Assembly (NCBI GenBank): GCA_002336805.1
Contig: DDEZ01000002.1
Coordinates: forward strand, 558,001-622,000
Origin: Bacteroidetes bacterium UBA1941
GTDB taxonomy: Bacteria; Bacteroidota; Bacteroidia; Chitinophagales; LD1
Length of the DNA stretch: 64,000 nt
Direction: 5' to 3'
Shown in pieces: positions 1 to 8,955 of this stretch; the first letter of the stretch is position 1; each line of letters begins with the position of its first letter. Under the pieces are notes generated by a model that was not told the DNA's origin, searched no databases, and saw only the letters and a list, made by a program, of their open reading frames with translations. The position numbers were made by a program, and so were the translations under genes.

Positions 1-1293
1 CAGGACGATCGCTCCCTGGCTACCGAGCTTTTTACTGTAGGCAATGACCGTCACTGGGATCTGCGCCTCGCCTCTTTTGATGTCCGGGGTTCTTTGGCGC
101 ATGCCGAGATGCTGACTCATGTAGGTGTTATTACTACAGATGAGTTTGAGCAGATCAAAGCTGGGCTGAACGATATACTGGCTGAGATCAGCAGGGGGGA
201 ATTTCAGATCGAGGCACATGTAGAGGATGTCCACTCACAGGTAGAGAAAACACTGACTGAGCGCATCGGAGAGGCTGGCAAGAAACTGCATACCGGCCGC
301 TCACGCAATGATCAGGTACTGGTAGACCTGAAACTTTACCTGAAAGATGAGCTGGTGCAGATAGCCGCTCAGGTCATAGAGCTATTTGACCGCTGGCAGG
401 AGCTGAGTGAGCATCACAAGGATGACTTACTGCCCGGCTATACTCATTTCCAGCTGGCCATGCCATCGTCATTCGGGCTGTGGTTTGGCGCATATGCAGA
501 GAGCCTGGTAGACGACATGGAGGCACTTGTAGCTGCTTATAAAATTGTAGATAAGAATCCGCTGGGCTCAGGGGCGGGGTACGGATCAGCATTTCCGCTG
601 AATAGGTCCATGACTACAGAGCTGCTGTCTTTTGGTGAAATGAACTATAACTCGGTCTATGCACAGATGACCCGTGGCAAGTCTGAGAAGGCCGTCCTCT
701 CCGCTATCGCTTCAGTGGCTGCCACTATCTCGCGCTTCAGCTATGATGTGTGCCTGTATATGAGCCAGCAGTGGGGCTATATTTCATTTCCGGATTCGCT
801 TACTACAGGGTCTAGTATCATGCCCCACAAAAAGAACCCGGATATCTTTGAGCTCATCAGAGCCCGCTGCAGCAGGATACAAGCCGCCCCAAACGAAATC
901 ACGATGCTCTGCAACAACCTTCCGTCAGGGTATCATCGCGATATGCAGCTGACCAAGGATATTACTTTCCCTGCCATAGATAGTATCAGGGAGTGCCTGT
1001 CTATGCTGACATATGCGCTACGCGATGTGCAGGTCCGTACAGGCATACTGGAGGATAAGGTTTTCGATCACCTCTTTAGTGTAGAAGAGATCAATAAGCA
1101 AGTCGTCAATAAAGTGCCGTTTAGGGATGCGTATAGATCGGTAGGCGATTCTATCCATCAGGGCACCTTTGCTCCATCGCGCCATTTGAGCCATACACAC
1201 GAGGGTAGTATTAGCAGGCTATGCACTGCGGAGATCAGGGATATGATGGAGCGCACTTATGCTCCTATCCGGCCTGATACTTCCATTCGCTGA
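1..1293 (+). CDS. argH: Argininosuccinate lyase, 5' end outside window
   Basis: Last step of arginine biosynthesis: cleaves argininosuccinate to arginine and fumarate in the cytoplasm. The frame is open from base 1, so the start lies upstream; 430 residues are visible and probably only the first 10-20 are missing. Visible family motifs are HTGRSRND (from about 289) and the fumarase/aspartase superfamily signature GSSIMPHKKNP (about 808-840), which carries the mobile catalytic-serine loop. Length and motifs fit a complete, functional enzyme. The next gene starts 64 bases downstream and is unrelated, so argH is probably the last gene of an arginine operon lying to the left. Recognition is from family knowledge plus the directly visible signature. 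Confidence 0.96.
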   Translation, partial: QDDRSLATELFTVGNDRHWDLRLASFDVRGSLAHAEMLTHVGVITTDEFEQIKAGLNDILAEISRGEFQIEAHVEDVHSQVEKTLTERIGEAGKKLHTGRSRNDQVLVDLKLYLKDELVQIAAQVIELFDRWQELSEHHKDDLLPGYTHFQLAMPSSFGLWFGAYAESLVDDMEALVAAYKIVDKNPLGSGAGYGSAFPLNRSMTTELLSFGEMNYNSVYAQMTRGKSEKAVLSAIASVAATISRFSYDVCLYMSQQWGYISFPDSLTTGSSIMPHKKNPDIFELIRARCSRIQAAPNEITMLCNNLPSGYHRDMQLTKDITFPAIDSIRECLSMLTYALRDVQVRTGILEDKVFDHLFSVEEINKQVVNKVPFRDAYRSVGDSIHQGTFAPSRHLSHTHEGSISRLCTAEIRDMMERTYAPIRPDTSIR

Positions 1294-1356
1294 AATCTTC
1301 CTTTCAGCGATCACCCTTATATTTCTCTGTTCCGCTCAGATTAGTAAATTAGTAAT

Positions 1357-2580
1357 ATGGGAAGTCTCGGGAATATATATGCTACGCTCACACCTATAGC
1401 TATCATCTTCGTACTACTGGAGCTCATCCTCTGCTGGTACTATAAGAAGGACCTGATCAGCTTTGAGGAGCTGATCGCTAATTTCGGCACGGCGCTGGGC
1501 AATCAGACCGTCAATGTCCTCGTGGCGGCCGGGGTATATGTCATATATGGGTATCTATGGACGCACTTCAGGCTCATAGATAATATTGAGATGACCTGGT
1601 ATAATTTCTTATTGCTGCTGCTGGGCGTAGATTTCATTTTCTACTGGGTACACCGCTGGGGCCATCATGTCAATATCATGTGGGCTGCACATTCACCACA
1701 TCATTCAGCAGAAGAGATGAATTTTGCCGTAGCCCTGCGCGCCAGTGTCACCCAGCGCCTTTTTTCATTCTTTTTCTTTTGGCCGCTTACCATTATTGGA
1801 TTCAAACCGGTAGATATATATGCTATGACAGGTATTCACCTATTCATAGCGTTCCTTCATCATACCGAGCTCGTCCCTAAATTGTGGCGCTGGGTAGAGT
1901 TCACTTTTACTACCCCATCGCATCACAGAGTGCACCATGGTGTCAATTTTAAATACCTGGACAAGAACTTCGGCGAGTTTTTGATCATCTGGGACCGGGT
2001 GTTTGGTACTTTTGAAGAAGAGGATGAGAAAGTAGTGTATGGTATGTACCATCCGCCGCATTCCTGGAATCCGATCAGCATCAACTTTCACTACTATCGC
2101 ACATTGTGGCGGGATGCCGTGGCGGCACCTTTTATCATTGATAAGTTTAAACTTTGGTTCATGCCGCTCGGATGGCGTCCTCGGGGACTGGCCCCGCTAG
2201 AGCCCATCACCGAGGTCACTCCGTCCAATCAACAGAAGTATCGCCCCGAGGCATTTACGCAGGCGCGTCCGTATTTGATACTTCATCTTGTGTTTGGGGT
2301 CATCCTGATGATGTATGTGATCAAACCTGATTCGGACTGGGCCACCTGGCAGAGATGGGTAGGCGCCTTGCTGCTTTGGCATACCATTATAGACTGGGGC
2401 GGCATAATGGAGAGCAAGCGCTGGGTATGGATATCAGAAAATATCCGGCTGACATATGGTACCATTGTGGCGATCCTATTCTGTGGGCTGACACTCGCAT
2501 CTCCGGCTACATATATCATTGTTGGAGTAGCCTTCCTTTCTATAGGCTGGAGCTGGCGCTATTTCAGGCAACGGCCCTAA
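1357..2580 (+). CDS. Sterol desaturase / fatty acid hydroxylase family membrane protein (alkylglycerol-monooxygenase-like)
   Basis: A 407-residue integral membrane di-iron oxygenase of the fatty acid hydroxylase superfamily. Three histidine clusters can be read: HRWGHH (about 100-105), HSPHHS (about 112-117) and HHRVHHG (about 189-195), matching the metal-binding pattern of this family. Hydrophobic helices lie near the N-terminus and between the first boxes. A C-terminal extension of three or four further helices (about residues 305-405) is the arrangement seen in alkylglycerol monooxygenase-like members rather than short sterol desaturases. Substrate is unknown; ether lipid or another membrane lipid is a reasonable guess. 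It stands alone between argH and a TonB receptor. Confidence 0.85.
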   Translation: MGSLGNIYATLTPIAIIFVLLELILCWYYKKDLISFEELIANFGTALGNQTVNVLVAAGVYVIYGYLWTHFRLIDNIEMTWYNFLLLLLGVDFIFYWVHRWGHHVNIMWAAHSPHHSAEEMNFAVALRASVTQRLFSFFFFWPLTIIGFKPVDIYAMTGIHLFIAFLHHTELVPKLWRWVEFTFTTPSHHRVHHGVNFKYLDKNFGEFLIIWDRVFGTFEEEDEKVVYGMYHPPHSWNPISINFHYYRTLWRDAVAAPFIIDKFKLWFMPLGWRPRGLAPLEPITEVTPSNQQKYRPEAFTQARPYLILHLVFGVILMMYVIKPDSDWATWQRWVGALLLWHTIIDWGGIMESKRWVWISENIRLTYGTIVAILFCGLTLASPATYIIVGVAFLSIGWSWRYFRQRP

Positions 2581-2650
2581 TATCCTTTTGACTGATAGAT
2601 TCATAATCTACCGGTAATACTTCAGTAGAGATCAAATAACAGTACAAAAA

Positions 2651-2658
2651 TACTTTTG
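2651..2658 (+). promoter_or_regulatory. Putative Bacteroidota -7 box
   Basis: TACTTTTG matches the TAnnTTTG -7 element of the Bacteroidota primary sigma factor and sits 23 bases upstream of the TonB receptor start. No clear TTG -33 element is present at the usual spacing, so this is a partial match. Confidence 0.35.
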
Positions 2659-2681
2659 GCGGTCCTTAAAATCTGGATTGC

Positions 2682-5663
2682 TTGAAAGAATTTTCTATCC
2701 TCCTTGTATACATTTTTCTCTGGGTATCGATGGCACTCGGCCAGGGTACCGGTAGTATCACCGGCTCTATAGTAGATGGTACAGAGGCCCTGACCGGAGC
2801 CTCTGTAGTCATAGAAGGGACAGCCATTGGTACCACAACGAATGAAAAAGGTGAGTTTACTATTATCAATGTGCCAGAGGGCAAACATACCCTGATAATT
2901 TCTTACATAGGATATCTGCGAAAGACATTTGAAGTATCAGTGAATCCGGGTGTTGTTGTCCGCCTGGGGCAGATAGGTCTCCTGCCAGACAGCAAGAGCC
3001 TGGAAGAGGTTACAGTAAAAGGAAAACATAGGGCCGGGTCGGAGACTCAGGCCATTGATATGACTCGAAATTCCCAGCGGGTGGTGACCGTCATCTCATC
3101 TGAAAATATCAAAAAGCTACCCGATAAGAATGCGGCTGACGCACTGAAGCGGGTGTCAGGTGTAGCCATACACAATAATAAAGGAGAAGGAGGCTATGTA
3201 TCACTCCGCGGTACACCCACTGACTGGACGTCTACACTGATCAGTGGTGATCGCCTGCCTGTGGCAGATGAGGAGAATACATCAAGGTCATTTGAGTTTG
3301 AGGTCCTTCCTGCAGATCTCATAGATCGCATAGAGGTGACACGCACAGTGACACCCGATATGGAGGGAGACAATGTAGGCGGCAGCATCAATTTCATATT
3401 AAAAGAGCCTGTAGACAAAAGGACCTTTGTCTTCAACTCTGGCCTGGGCTACAATTTGCTCTCGCAGAAGCCAACGGGTAACATCAATCTGCTATGGGGA
3501 GACGTGACTAAGAATGGCAAATTCAAATATGTGGTCAATGCTACGCTGCGGGGAAATTTTTATGAGGTAGATGGCTACAAACTGATATACGGCAATAACT
3601 TCAATCACGCTATCAATCGCTATGATCTGAAGGACTACTCTGGTAATAGGACCAACTTTGGTACTAATGCGGGCTTTGACTGGCAGGTTTCACCCAAGGT
3701 AAAGGTTGGATTCCGAGGTATGGCGGGAGTAATGTGGGATAATAAATATCAGAACAAGATATCCTACACTTATGCCTCCGGAGAGGGGACTACAGTGCAG
3801 CCACAATTTATTCATGGATTATTGAACCGGCAACTTTTCGGTGGCAGTATCAGCGCCGAGATCAAGCCTGTCAAGAAACTGCAAATTACTGTCAAGTATT
3901 CTTCTTATTACAATCGCTTCTTTTACGGTAGCCCAAGGCAGAATCCTACGGATCCACATGATGGATATTTCAGCGCCGTCTTTACTAATAAAACACCAGT
4001 AATCTACTCTGATGTAGATCCTATCCTGCAAAATGGAGCCAGATACGACCCTGGTGCCCCTTATGATCCAAAGAATCCACCGTGGTCTAGCTCTAAACTA
4101 TTGGACGGGGACAACCCTTACGGACATGGAGATCACTGGACCAATATCCAACCTAAACCATTGCAGCCTTTCAACGCCAGTACGCTGGTGTTTCTGGAGG
4201 CCCGCTCTGAGACCAACTATACCTATGAGATCGACCCCGGGGTTCTCTCTGTAGATGCGAAATATGAGATCTCACCAAAGGTGATCCTGCAGGTGGGCGC
4301 TAAAGGGAGATACAAACAAGGAGAGCGCAAGCTGGGTTTTCATTGGTGGACACAAAATCCGAACAAAGGCCAGAATTCAAAAGACTATTTCCTCAATATG
4401 TTTGCCACTCAGCCTTCGCGCTGGCAGGATTTTTTGTCTAAATACGGCAGCAACTATGCCGGCCTGGATGTGCCAAATATGACCCGCGACCAGCTCAATA
4501 ACTTTATGGCCGATATGGAGCGCTGGGGAAACTCAAAGATGATCAATCACTATGTGGATTCATTCAATGAGCAGTATCCATATTGGGTAGGCTCCACGTA
4601 TGATTATAAAGAAGTACAACTGGCAGGCTATGCGATGGTAGACGCCACTATAGGCAAGTGGAACATAGTAGGCGGACTGCGCATAGAGAATACTCGCCTG
4701 TACGAACACGCTCTCGACCTTAATTTTTCATCCCTCCCACAGTATGGAATAGATCCTTACGATTCTCAGATGCATGCTTATCAGCCCGTGGTAGATTCTT
4801 TCACCAGACAAAACTACGTTTCCATCCTCCCTGCTCTCAATGTCAATTACAAGATCAATGATCGGATGAATTTGCGCGCAGCTATATCCCGCACCTTTCA
4901 CCGGGCCAACTTTCAAGAGACAAAACCGGGAGCGCCCCTCATCAAGTACCAGGACTATCTGTACATCAAAGGGAATCCGAACCTGAAGCCTTCTTATTCG
5001 CACAACTTTGATCTCAGCTATCAATATTTCTGGGGCAATAAGGGGCTTTTCACTCTGAGTACCTATGGCAAGTACATCGTGAACCACATCATTGTAAAGT
5101 CTACAGGAGGTATAGATCCGCTCACTTACTTCGTTACCAAAAGCTACGGCAATGCCGATGCGTGGGTAGTGGGCGTGGAGGCCGAGATCAAGCGCAAGTT
5201 TGACTTTCTGCCACGATTTGCATCTGGTTTTGGTATTGGAGCCAATATCACGTATTCGTACTCACGCATGCATGTGGCGGGGCGGCCTAAGACTCAGGCT
5301 ATGTCTGAGCAGAGCCCCTTACTATATAACGTATCACTTCTTTACGAGAAGTACGGTGTCAAGGCAGCACTGGCGCTTAATTATAACAGCCCTTTCCTGC
5401 TGGAGCTAAACCTTGCTACACTCCCAAGCAGTACTAATGGTGAGCTGATTCACAAAGACCAGGACTTTGACATCTTCATGGGAGAGCAGTATTCTATGGA
5501 CTTTCAGATCTCCTACGAGTTTAAAAAACACTACTCAGTCTACTTTGAGGCAAACAACCTGCTCAACTGGAGCTATAAGGAATACGTAGGCAATCCTAAC
5601 CGGCCACTCCGGGTAGAAGTATACAAGCAACGCGGCCAGGTAGGCTTCCGATATGAATTATAA
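2682..5663 (+). CDS. TonB-dependent outer-membrane receptor with carboxypeptidase-regulatory-like domain
   Basis: A 993-residue outer-membrane receptor. The start is a TTG (an in-frame stop lies at 2667-2669), giving a signal peptide ending near ALGQ (residue 21). Order of domains: carboxypeptidase-regulatory-like beta-sandwich (about 23-105), TonB plug (about 125-240, with an S-x-R-G-T segment and an E-x-D-N-x-G-G-S motif at its end), then a 22-strand-type barrel to the C-terminal aromatic-rich strand ending FRYEL. The segment SRTFHRANFQE is typical of a large Bacteroidota receptor subfamily that lacks a SusD partner; none is encoded here. The next gene starts 23 bases downstream and encodes an exported phosphodiesterase-like enzyme, so the two may act together in uptake of a phosphoester or its product. 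Substrate is inferred only. Confidence 0.93.
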   Translation: MKEFSILLVYIFLWVSMALGQGTGSITGSIVDGTEALTGASVVIEGTAIGTTTNEKGEFTIINVPEGKHTLIISYIGYLRKTFEVSVNPGVVVRLGQIGLLPDSKSLEEVTVKGKHRAGSETQAIDMTRNSQRVVTVISSENIKKLPDKNAADALKRVSGVAIHNNKGEGGYVSLRGTPTDWTSTLISGDRLPVADEENTSRSFEFEVLPADLIDRIEVTRTVTPDMEGDNVGGSINFILKEPVDKRTFVFNSGLGYNLLSQKPTGNINLLWGDVTKNGKFKYVVNATLRGNFYEVDGYKLIYGNNFNHAINRYDLKDYSGNRTNFGTNAGFDWQVSPKVKVGFRGMAGVMWDNKYQNKISYTYASGEGTTVQPQFIHGLLNRQLFGGSISAEIKPVKKLQITVKYSSYYNRFFYGSPRQNPTDPHDGYFSAVFTNKTPVIYSDVDPILQNGARYDPGAPYDPKNPPWSSSKLLDGDNPYGHGDHWTNIQPKPLQPFNASTLVFLEARSETNYTYEIDPGVLSVDAKYEISPKVILQVGAKGRYKQGERKLGFHWWTQNPNKGQNSKDYFLNMFATQPSRWQDFLSKYGSNYAGLDVPNMTRDQLNNFMADMERWGNSKMINHYVDSFNEQYPYWVGSTYDYKEVQLAGYAMVDATIGKWNIVGGLRIENTRLYEHALDLNFSSLPQYGIDPYDSQMHAYQPVVDSFTRQNYVSILPALNVNYKINDRMNLRAAISRTFHRANFQETKPGAPLIKYQDYLYIKGNPNLKPSYSHNFDLSYQYFWGNKGLFTLSTYGKYIVNHIIVKSTGGIDPLTYFVTKSYGNADAWVVGVEAEIKRKFDFLPRFASGFGIGANITYSYSRMHVAGRPKTQAMSEQSPLLYNVSLLYEKYGVKAALALNYNSPFLLELNLATLPSSTNGELIHKDQDFDIFMGEQYSMDFQISYEFKKHYSVYFEANNLLNWSYKEYVGNPNRPLRVEVYKQRGQVGFRYEL

Positions 5664-5686
5664 GATCATCATAAAAACCACAAAAA

Positions 5687-6970
5687 ATGAAAAGTAAAAT
5701 TACTCTTACACTTATATGCGCGCTGTTGGCATTATCAGCTTTTGCAGGCCACGGCGGGCATAAGCGCAAAGTCCTCGTGATAGGTATAGATGGCTGCCGC
5801 GCAGATGCCCTTAAGCAAGAAATGGACTCGGGCCACGCCCCTAATCTGCTCGGTCTGTGTAACACGGGCTTTTATACACTTGACTCATGGCATCTCGATA
5901 TTACGGTGTCAGGTCCCTCATGGTCCAGCATCATGTGCGGCGTGTATCACGAGAAGCACGGTGTCACAGGCAATACTTATGGCGGTAGTGATTATAATCA
6001 ATACCCTTACTTCCCCACTCATGCCAAGGAGATAGACACGTCATTCAAGTGTATCCAGTACACAGAGTGGGCACCGATGAGCAATAATGTTTACAATGAC
6101 GGATGGGATCAGAAGATAATAGGTACGGATGGCTATACCCAGGGCACAGGTGCCGCAGCCTCACAGCTGGTACAAGACCCGGATGTAGACCTACTCTTCA
6201 CTTATTTTGACAAGGTGGACCTCACAGGTCACAGTAGCGGCTTCAATCCTAATAATCCTGCCTACACGCAGGCTATAGATAGCATAGACTTTCAGATAGG
6301 CCGGATACTGCAGGCTATGCGCTCACGTCCTACTTATGCGCAGGAAGATTGGCTGGTGCTGGTCACTACGGATCACGGCGGCACTGGTACAGGCCATGGC
6401 GGCGTCAGCTATGAGGAGCGCCATATATGGTGGATCGCAAATTCTGATCGTGGTATACACCTCCAGGTTTCCGGTCCGCAAAATGCAGCTCATAATACCC
6501 CTCCTGATCCGGGCACATTCCTCGCCTATCCTATCACTAAGCCCGATACAGCGCTGCAGCATCAATCTCCCGTGCAGGCCGATATCGCTATCACAGCACT
6601 ACATCACCTGATCTATGGTAGTGGCATTCGCCCGGAGAACCAGACAGCCTGGGCGCTGGACGGCAGGTCATGGCTCTGCGAGATAGGACTCTGTGACGCC
6701 ACAGGTATAGGCAATGTAACGGAAAATGCAATGGTACAGGTAATGCCAAACCCATCTGCCAGCGGTTACTTCATGGTATCCTTTGCCCAGCTGCAAGGTG
6801 ATGTAGCACTCTATGTCACAGACGATCTCGGCCGCATAGTAGCAGAGGACAAAATACCAGCTGCAGATCGCCTCTATCAGCTCGACCTGAGTGGCGAGGC
6901 TAAAGGTATCTACCACTTGGCGCTCAGGAGTGCAGATCGAGTGGCTACAGGCAATATTGTCATAGAATAA
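5687..6970 (+). CDS. Alkaline-phosphatase-superfamily (type I phosphodiesterase/nucleotide pyrophosphatase-like) protein with T9SS sorting domain
   Basis: 427 residues. Signal peptide 1-20 (ends AFAG). The core starts with VIGIDGCRADAL, the first metal site of the alkaline phosphatase superfamily, followed by a nucleophile region SGPSWSSIMCGVYHEKHG, metal ligands in YFDKVDLTGH and a VTTDHGG motif, as in nucleotide pyrophosphatase/phosphodiesterases. From about residue 352 an immunoglobulin-like C-terminal domain (starts MPNPSASGYF, ends GNIVIE) matches the type A sorting signal of the type IX secretion system, so the enzyme is predicted to be secreted or anchored at the surface. It follows the TonB receptor by 23 bases and is followed by a terminator, suggesting a two-gene unit. 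The exact phosphoester substrate cannot be read. Confidence 0.88.
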   Translation: MKSKITLTLICALLALSAFAGHGGHKRKVLVIGIDGCRADALKQEMDSGHAPNLLGLCNTGFYTLDSWHLDITVSGPSWSSIMCGVYHEKHGVTGNTYGGSDYNQYPYFPTHAKEIDTSFKCIQYTEWAPMSNNVYNDGWDQKIIGTDGYTQGTGAAASQLVQDPDVDLLFTYFDKVDLTGHSSGFNPNNPAYTQAIDSIDFQIGRILQAMRSRPTYAQEDWLVLVTTDHGGTGTGHGGVSYEERHIWWIANSDRGIHLQVSGPQNAAHNTPPDPGTFLAYPITKPDTALQHQSPVQADIAITALHHLIYGSGIRPENQTAWALDGRSWLCEIGLCDATGIGNVTENAMVQVMPNPSASGYFMVSFAQLQGDVALYVTDDLGRIVAEDKIPAADRLYQLDLSGEAKGIYHLALRSADRVATGNIVIE

Positions 6971-6993
6971 ACAAACTTATATTTAGAATCAAT

Positions 6994-7023
6994 GAGCTGC
7001 CCGTTTGTGGCAGCTCAGTTTTT
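6994..7023 (+). terminator. Rho-independent terminator after the phosphodiesterase gene
   Basis: An 8-bp perfect stem GAGCTGCC / GGCAGCTC (6994-7001 and 7009-7016) with a 7-base loop, followed by AG and a run of T (7019-7023). It lies 23 bases after the stop at 6970 and ahead of phnW, separating the two units. Confidence 0.75.
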
Positions 7024-7058
7024 ATTGTCATTACGATAAATTGTTTCCTTTGCACACC

Positions 7059-8153
7059 ATGGATAAACTGCTTTTCACCCCTGGCCCACTCACCACCAGC
7101 CTTACTGTCAAAGAAGCCATGCTTCACGACCTCGGATCGCGCGATATATCTTTTGTCAATACAGTAAAAGAAATACGTGAGCAGCTACTGGAGCATGGCG
7201 CGGTATCTAAGGAGAGCGGATATGAGACCGTGATCATGCAGGGTTCCGGCACCTTTGGCGTAGAGGCCATGATATCATCTGCGGTGCCCAAAGATGGTAA
7301 ACTACTTATTCTCATAAACGGGGCCTACGGCGAACGCATAGCCAGGATCGCCTCTATACATAAGATACCATATGAGGCACTGGTATGCGACGAAGATCAG
7401 ACACCTGACCTGCAAAAAACTGAGGAGCTTCTCTCCAGCGGCAGCTTTACCCATATGATCATCGTGCACTGCGAGACCACCAGTGGCATCTTCAATCCGA
7501 TAGATCAGTTTGGTGCGCTGGCTGCCAGATATGGGGTCGGATATCTCGTAGACTCTATGAGTGCCTTTGGAGCCGTGCCGGTAGATATTGCTGCCTGTCA
7601 CATAGACTTCCTCGTTTCTTCCTCCAATAAATGTATCGAGGGGGTGCCGGGTTTTTCATTTGTCATAGCACGGAGGGATAGCCTCATCAAGTGCCAGGGC
7701 CAGGCTGACACCCTAGTGCTGGACATGTATGCCCAGTGGATAGGCCTGGAGAATGACGGCCAGTTTCGGTTCACGCCACCTACGCATGCATTACTTGCTT
7801 TCCGCCAGGCCTTGCGCGAACTGGACGAGGAGGGCGGTGTATCCGCCCGCGCCGCCCGCTATCAGGACAATTTCAATACTTTGGCCGAGGGCATGAGTGC
7901 TCTTGGGTTCAAGGAGTACCTGAGCAGGGATCGTCAGGGGTATATCATCAATTCTTATCATTACCCTGAGGTCGCTGCCTTTGATTTCAAAGTATTTTAC
8001 AATAAGCTGAACGACCGCGGCTATATCATCTACCCTGGCAAACTGACCAAAGCCAATTGCTTCCGTATAGGCAACATAGGACGGCTGTATGCAAAGGATG
8101 TGAAAGCACTACTGACTGCTATCACAGAGGTGAAGGCCGAGATGGGATTCTGA
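7059..8153 (+). CDS. phnW: 2-aminoethylphosphonate--pyruvate transaminase
   Basis: PLP-dependent class V-fold aminotransferase, 364 residues, converting 2-aminoethylphosphonate and pyruvate to phosphonoacetaldehyde and alanine. The start ATG at 7059 gives the family's usual N-terminus (MDKLLFTPGPLTTS); a longer frame to 7005 overlaps the terminator and is unlikely. Visible hallmarks: LHDLGSRD, QGSGTFGVEA (PLP phosphate region), HCETTSGI, VDSMSAFG with the PLP-ring aspartate, and the Schiff-base lysine in SSSNKCIEGVPG. Length matches the family. No phnX, phnA or phnY neighbour is seen; the gene is convergent with the RDD gene. The enzyme could serve phosphonate catabolism or, in reverse, synthesis of aminoethylphosphonate lipids. 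Confidence 0.93.
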   Translation: MDKLLFTPGPLTTSLTVKEAMLHDLGSRDISFVNTVKEIREQLLEHGAVSKESGYETVIMQGSGTFGVEAMISSAVPKDGKLLILINGAYGERIARIASIHKIPYEALVCDEDQTPDLQKTEELLSSGSFTHMIIVHCETTSGIFNPIDQFGALAARYGVGYLVDSMSAFGAVPVDIAACHIDFLVSSSNKCIEGVPGFSFVIARRDSLIKCQGQADTLVLDMYAQWIGLENDGQFRFTPPTHALLAFRQALRELDEEGGVSARAARYQDNFNTLAEGMSALGFKEYLSRDRQGYIINSYHYPEVAAFDFKVFYNKLNDRGYIIYPGKLTKANCFRIGNIGRLYAKDVKALLTAITEVKAEMGF

Positions 8154-8162
8154 CCAGGCCGA

Positions 8163-8891
8163 TCATTCGTTCTGTTGTGCGTTATAGTCCTTTACCACTG
8201 TCTGGAGAAATTCCTGCGGAAAAGGCTCTTTTCGGGTTACATTCATCTTTGCCTGGATCTTATTGGTCAGGGTGTACACCATGTCGTAGTTATCCAGGTA
8301 TTCAGGCGTATTCAGTACTTTTTTTATTACCGTGATATCTCCAGGAGACAGTTGAGCTACCTCAGGGTAGGTCATTTCATGGTTAGTTTGTAGCCGCTCG
8401 TAGATGGTGTCACGCAGCGATACGCTGTCAGATAGTTTGATCACGGTGGTCTGGGCTATCATATCTCCTATCCGTTGCTGGCGCTTGCTCATCGCTACAC
8501 AGAGCAGGCCTACTATAGGAAAGGCCGGGAAGAAATCTACAAAGATGAAAAGCCAGCGCAGCAGGTAGGAGCTGAATGAAGCCTGCTGGCCATCCAGCTT
8601 CACTACTTTGATCTTCATTACCTTTTTTCCAATAGTTTGTCCCTGCATAAAGGTCTCAAGGATCAGGGAGTAAAATATCAGTGGAATAAAAAGCAAGAAT
8701 ACGAGGACGACTAGTATAGAATACGATTTAGCCAGTGCAAAAAAAATGATAATGACATACAGGAAGATGTAGTATCCAAATTTGATAGCTACGTCGATCA
8801 GGTCTGCGGCTACCCGCGACCCTAGTCCTGCCAGTTCATATTCGATGGAGACATTCTGAGATGTATCTATGAAAATAGAATTATCGCTCAT
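8163..8891 (-). CDS. RDD family membrane protein
   Basis: 242 residues. The N-terminal half carries the RDD motif arrangement (GLGSRVAADLIDVAIK, arginine and aspartates at about 26-33), then about three hydrophobic helices between residues 35 and 145, including GQTIGKKVMKIKVV, typical of RDD proteins. The C-terminal 100 residues are soluble and predicted helical. It diverges from the SpoIIM/MoxR operon across 64 bases, and RDD genes are commonly found beside such operons in Bacteroidota, so it probably belongs to the same functional group. Biochemical role is not established; some RDD proteins have been linked to sodium or osmotic homeostasis. Confidence 0.85.
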   Translation of the reverse strand: MSDNSIFIDTSQNVSIEYELAGLGSRVAADLIDVAIKFGYYIFLYVIIIFFALAKSYSILVVLVFLLFIPLIFYSLILETFMQGQTIGKKVMKIKVVKLDGQQASFSSYLLRWLFIFVDFFPAFPIVGLLCVAMSKRQQRIGDMIAQTTVIKLSDSVSLRDTIYERLQTNHEMTYPEVAQLSPGDITVIKKVLNTPEYLDNYDMVYTLTNKIQAKMNVTRKEPFPQEFLQTVVKDYNAQQNE

Positions 8892-8955
8892 GCTACGTTT
8901 TGCATAAAATAATCAGATGTAAAACCTTACATTAGTAACGAAAATAACGAAAACC

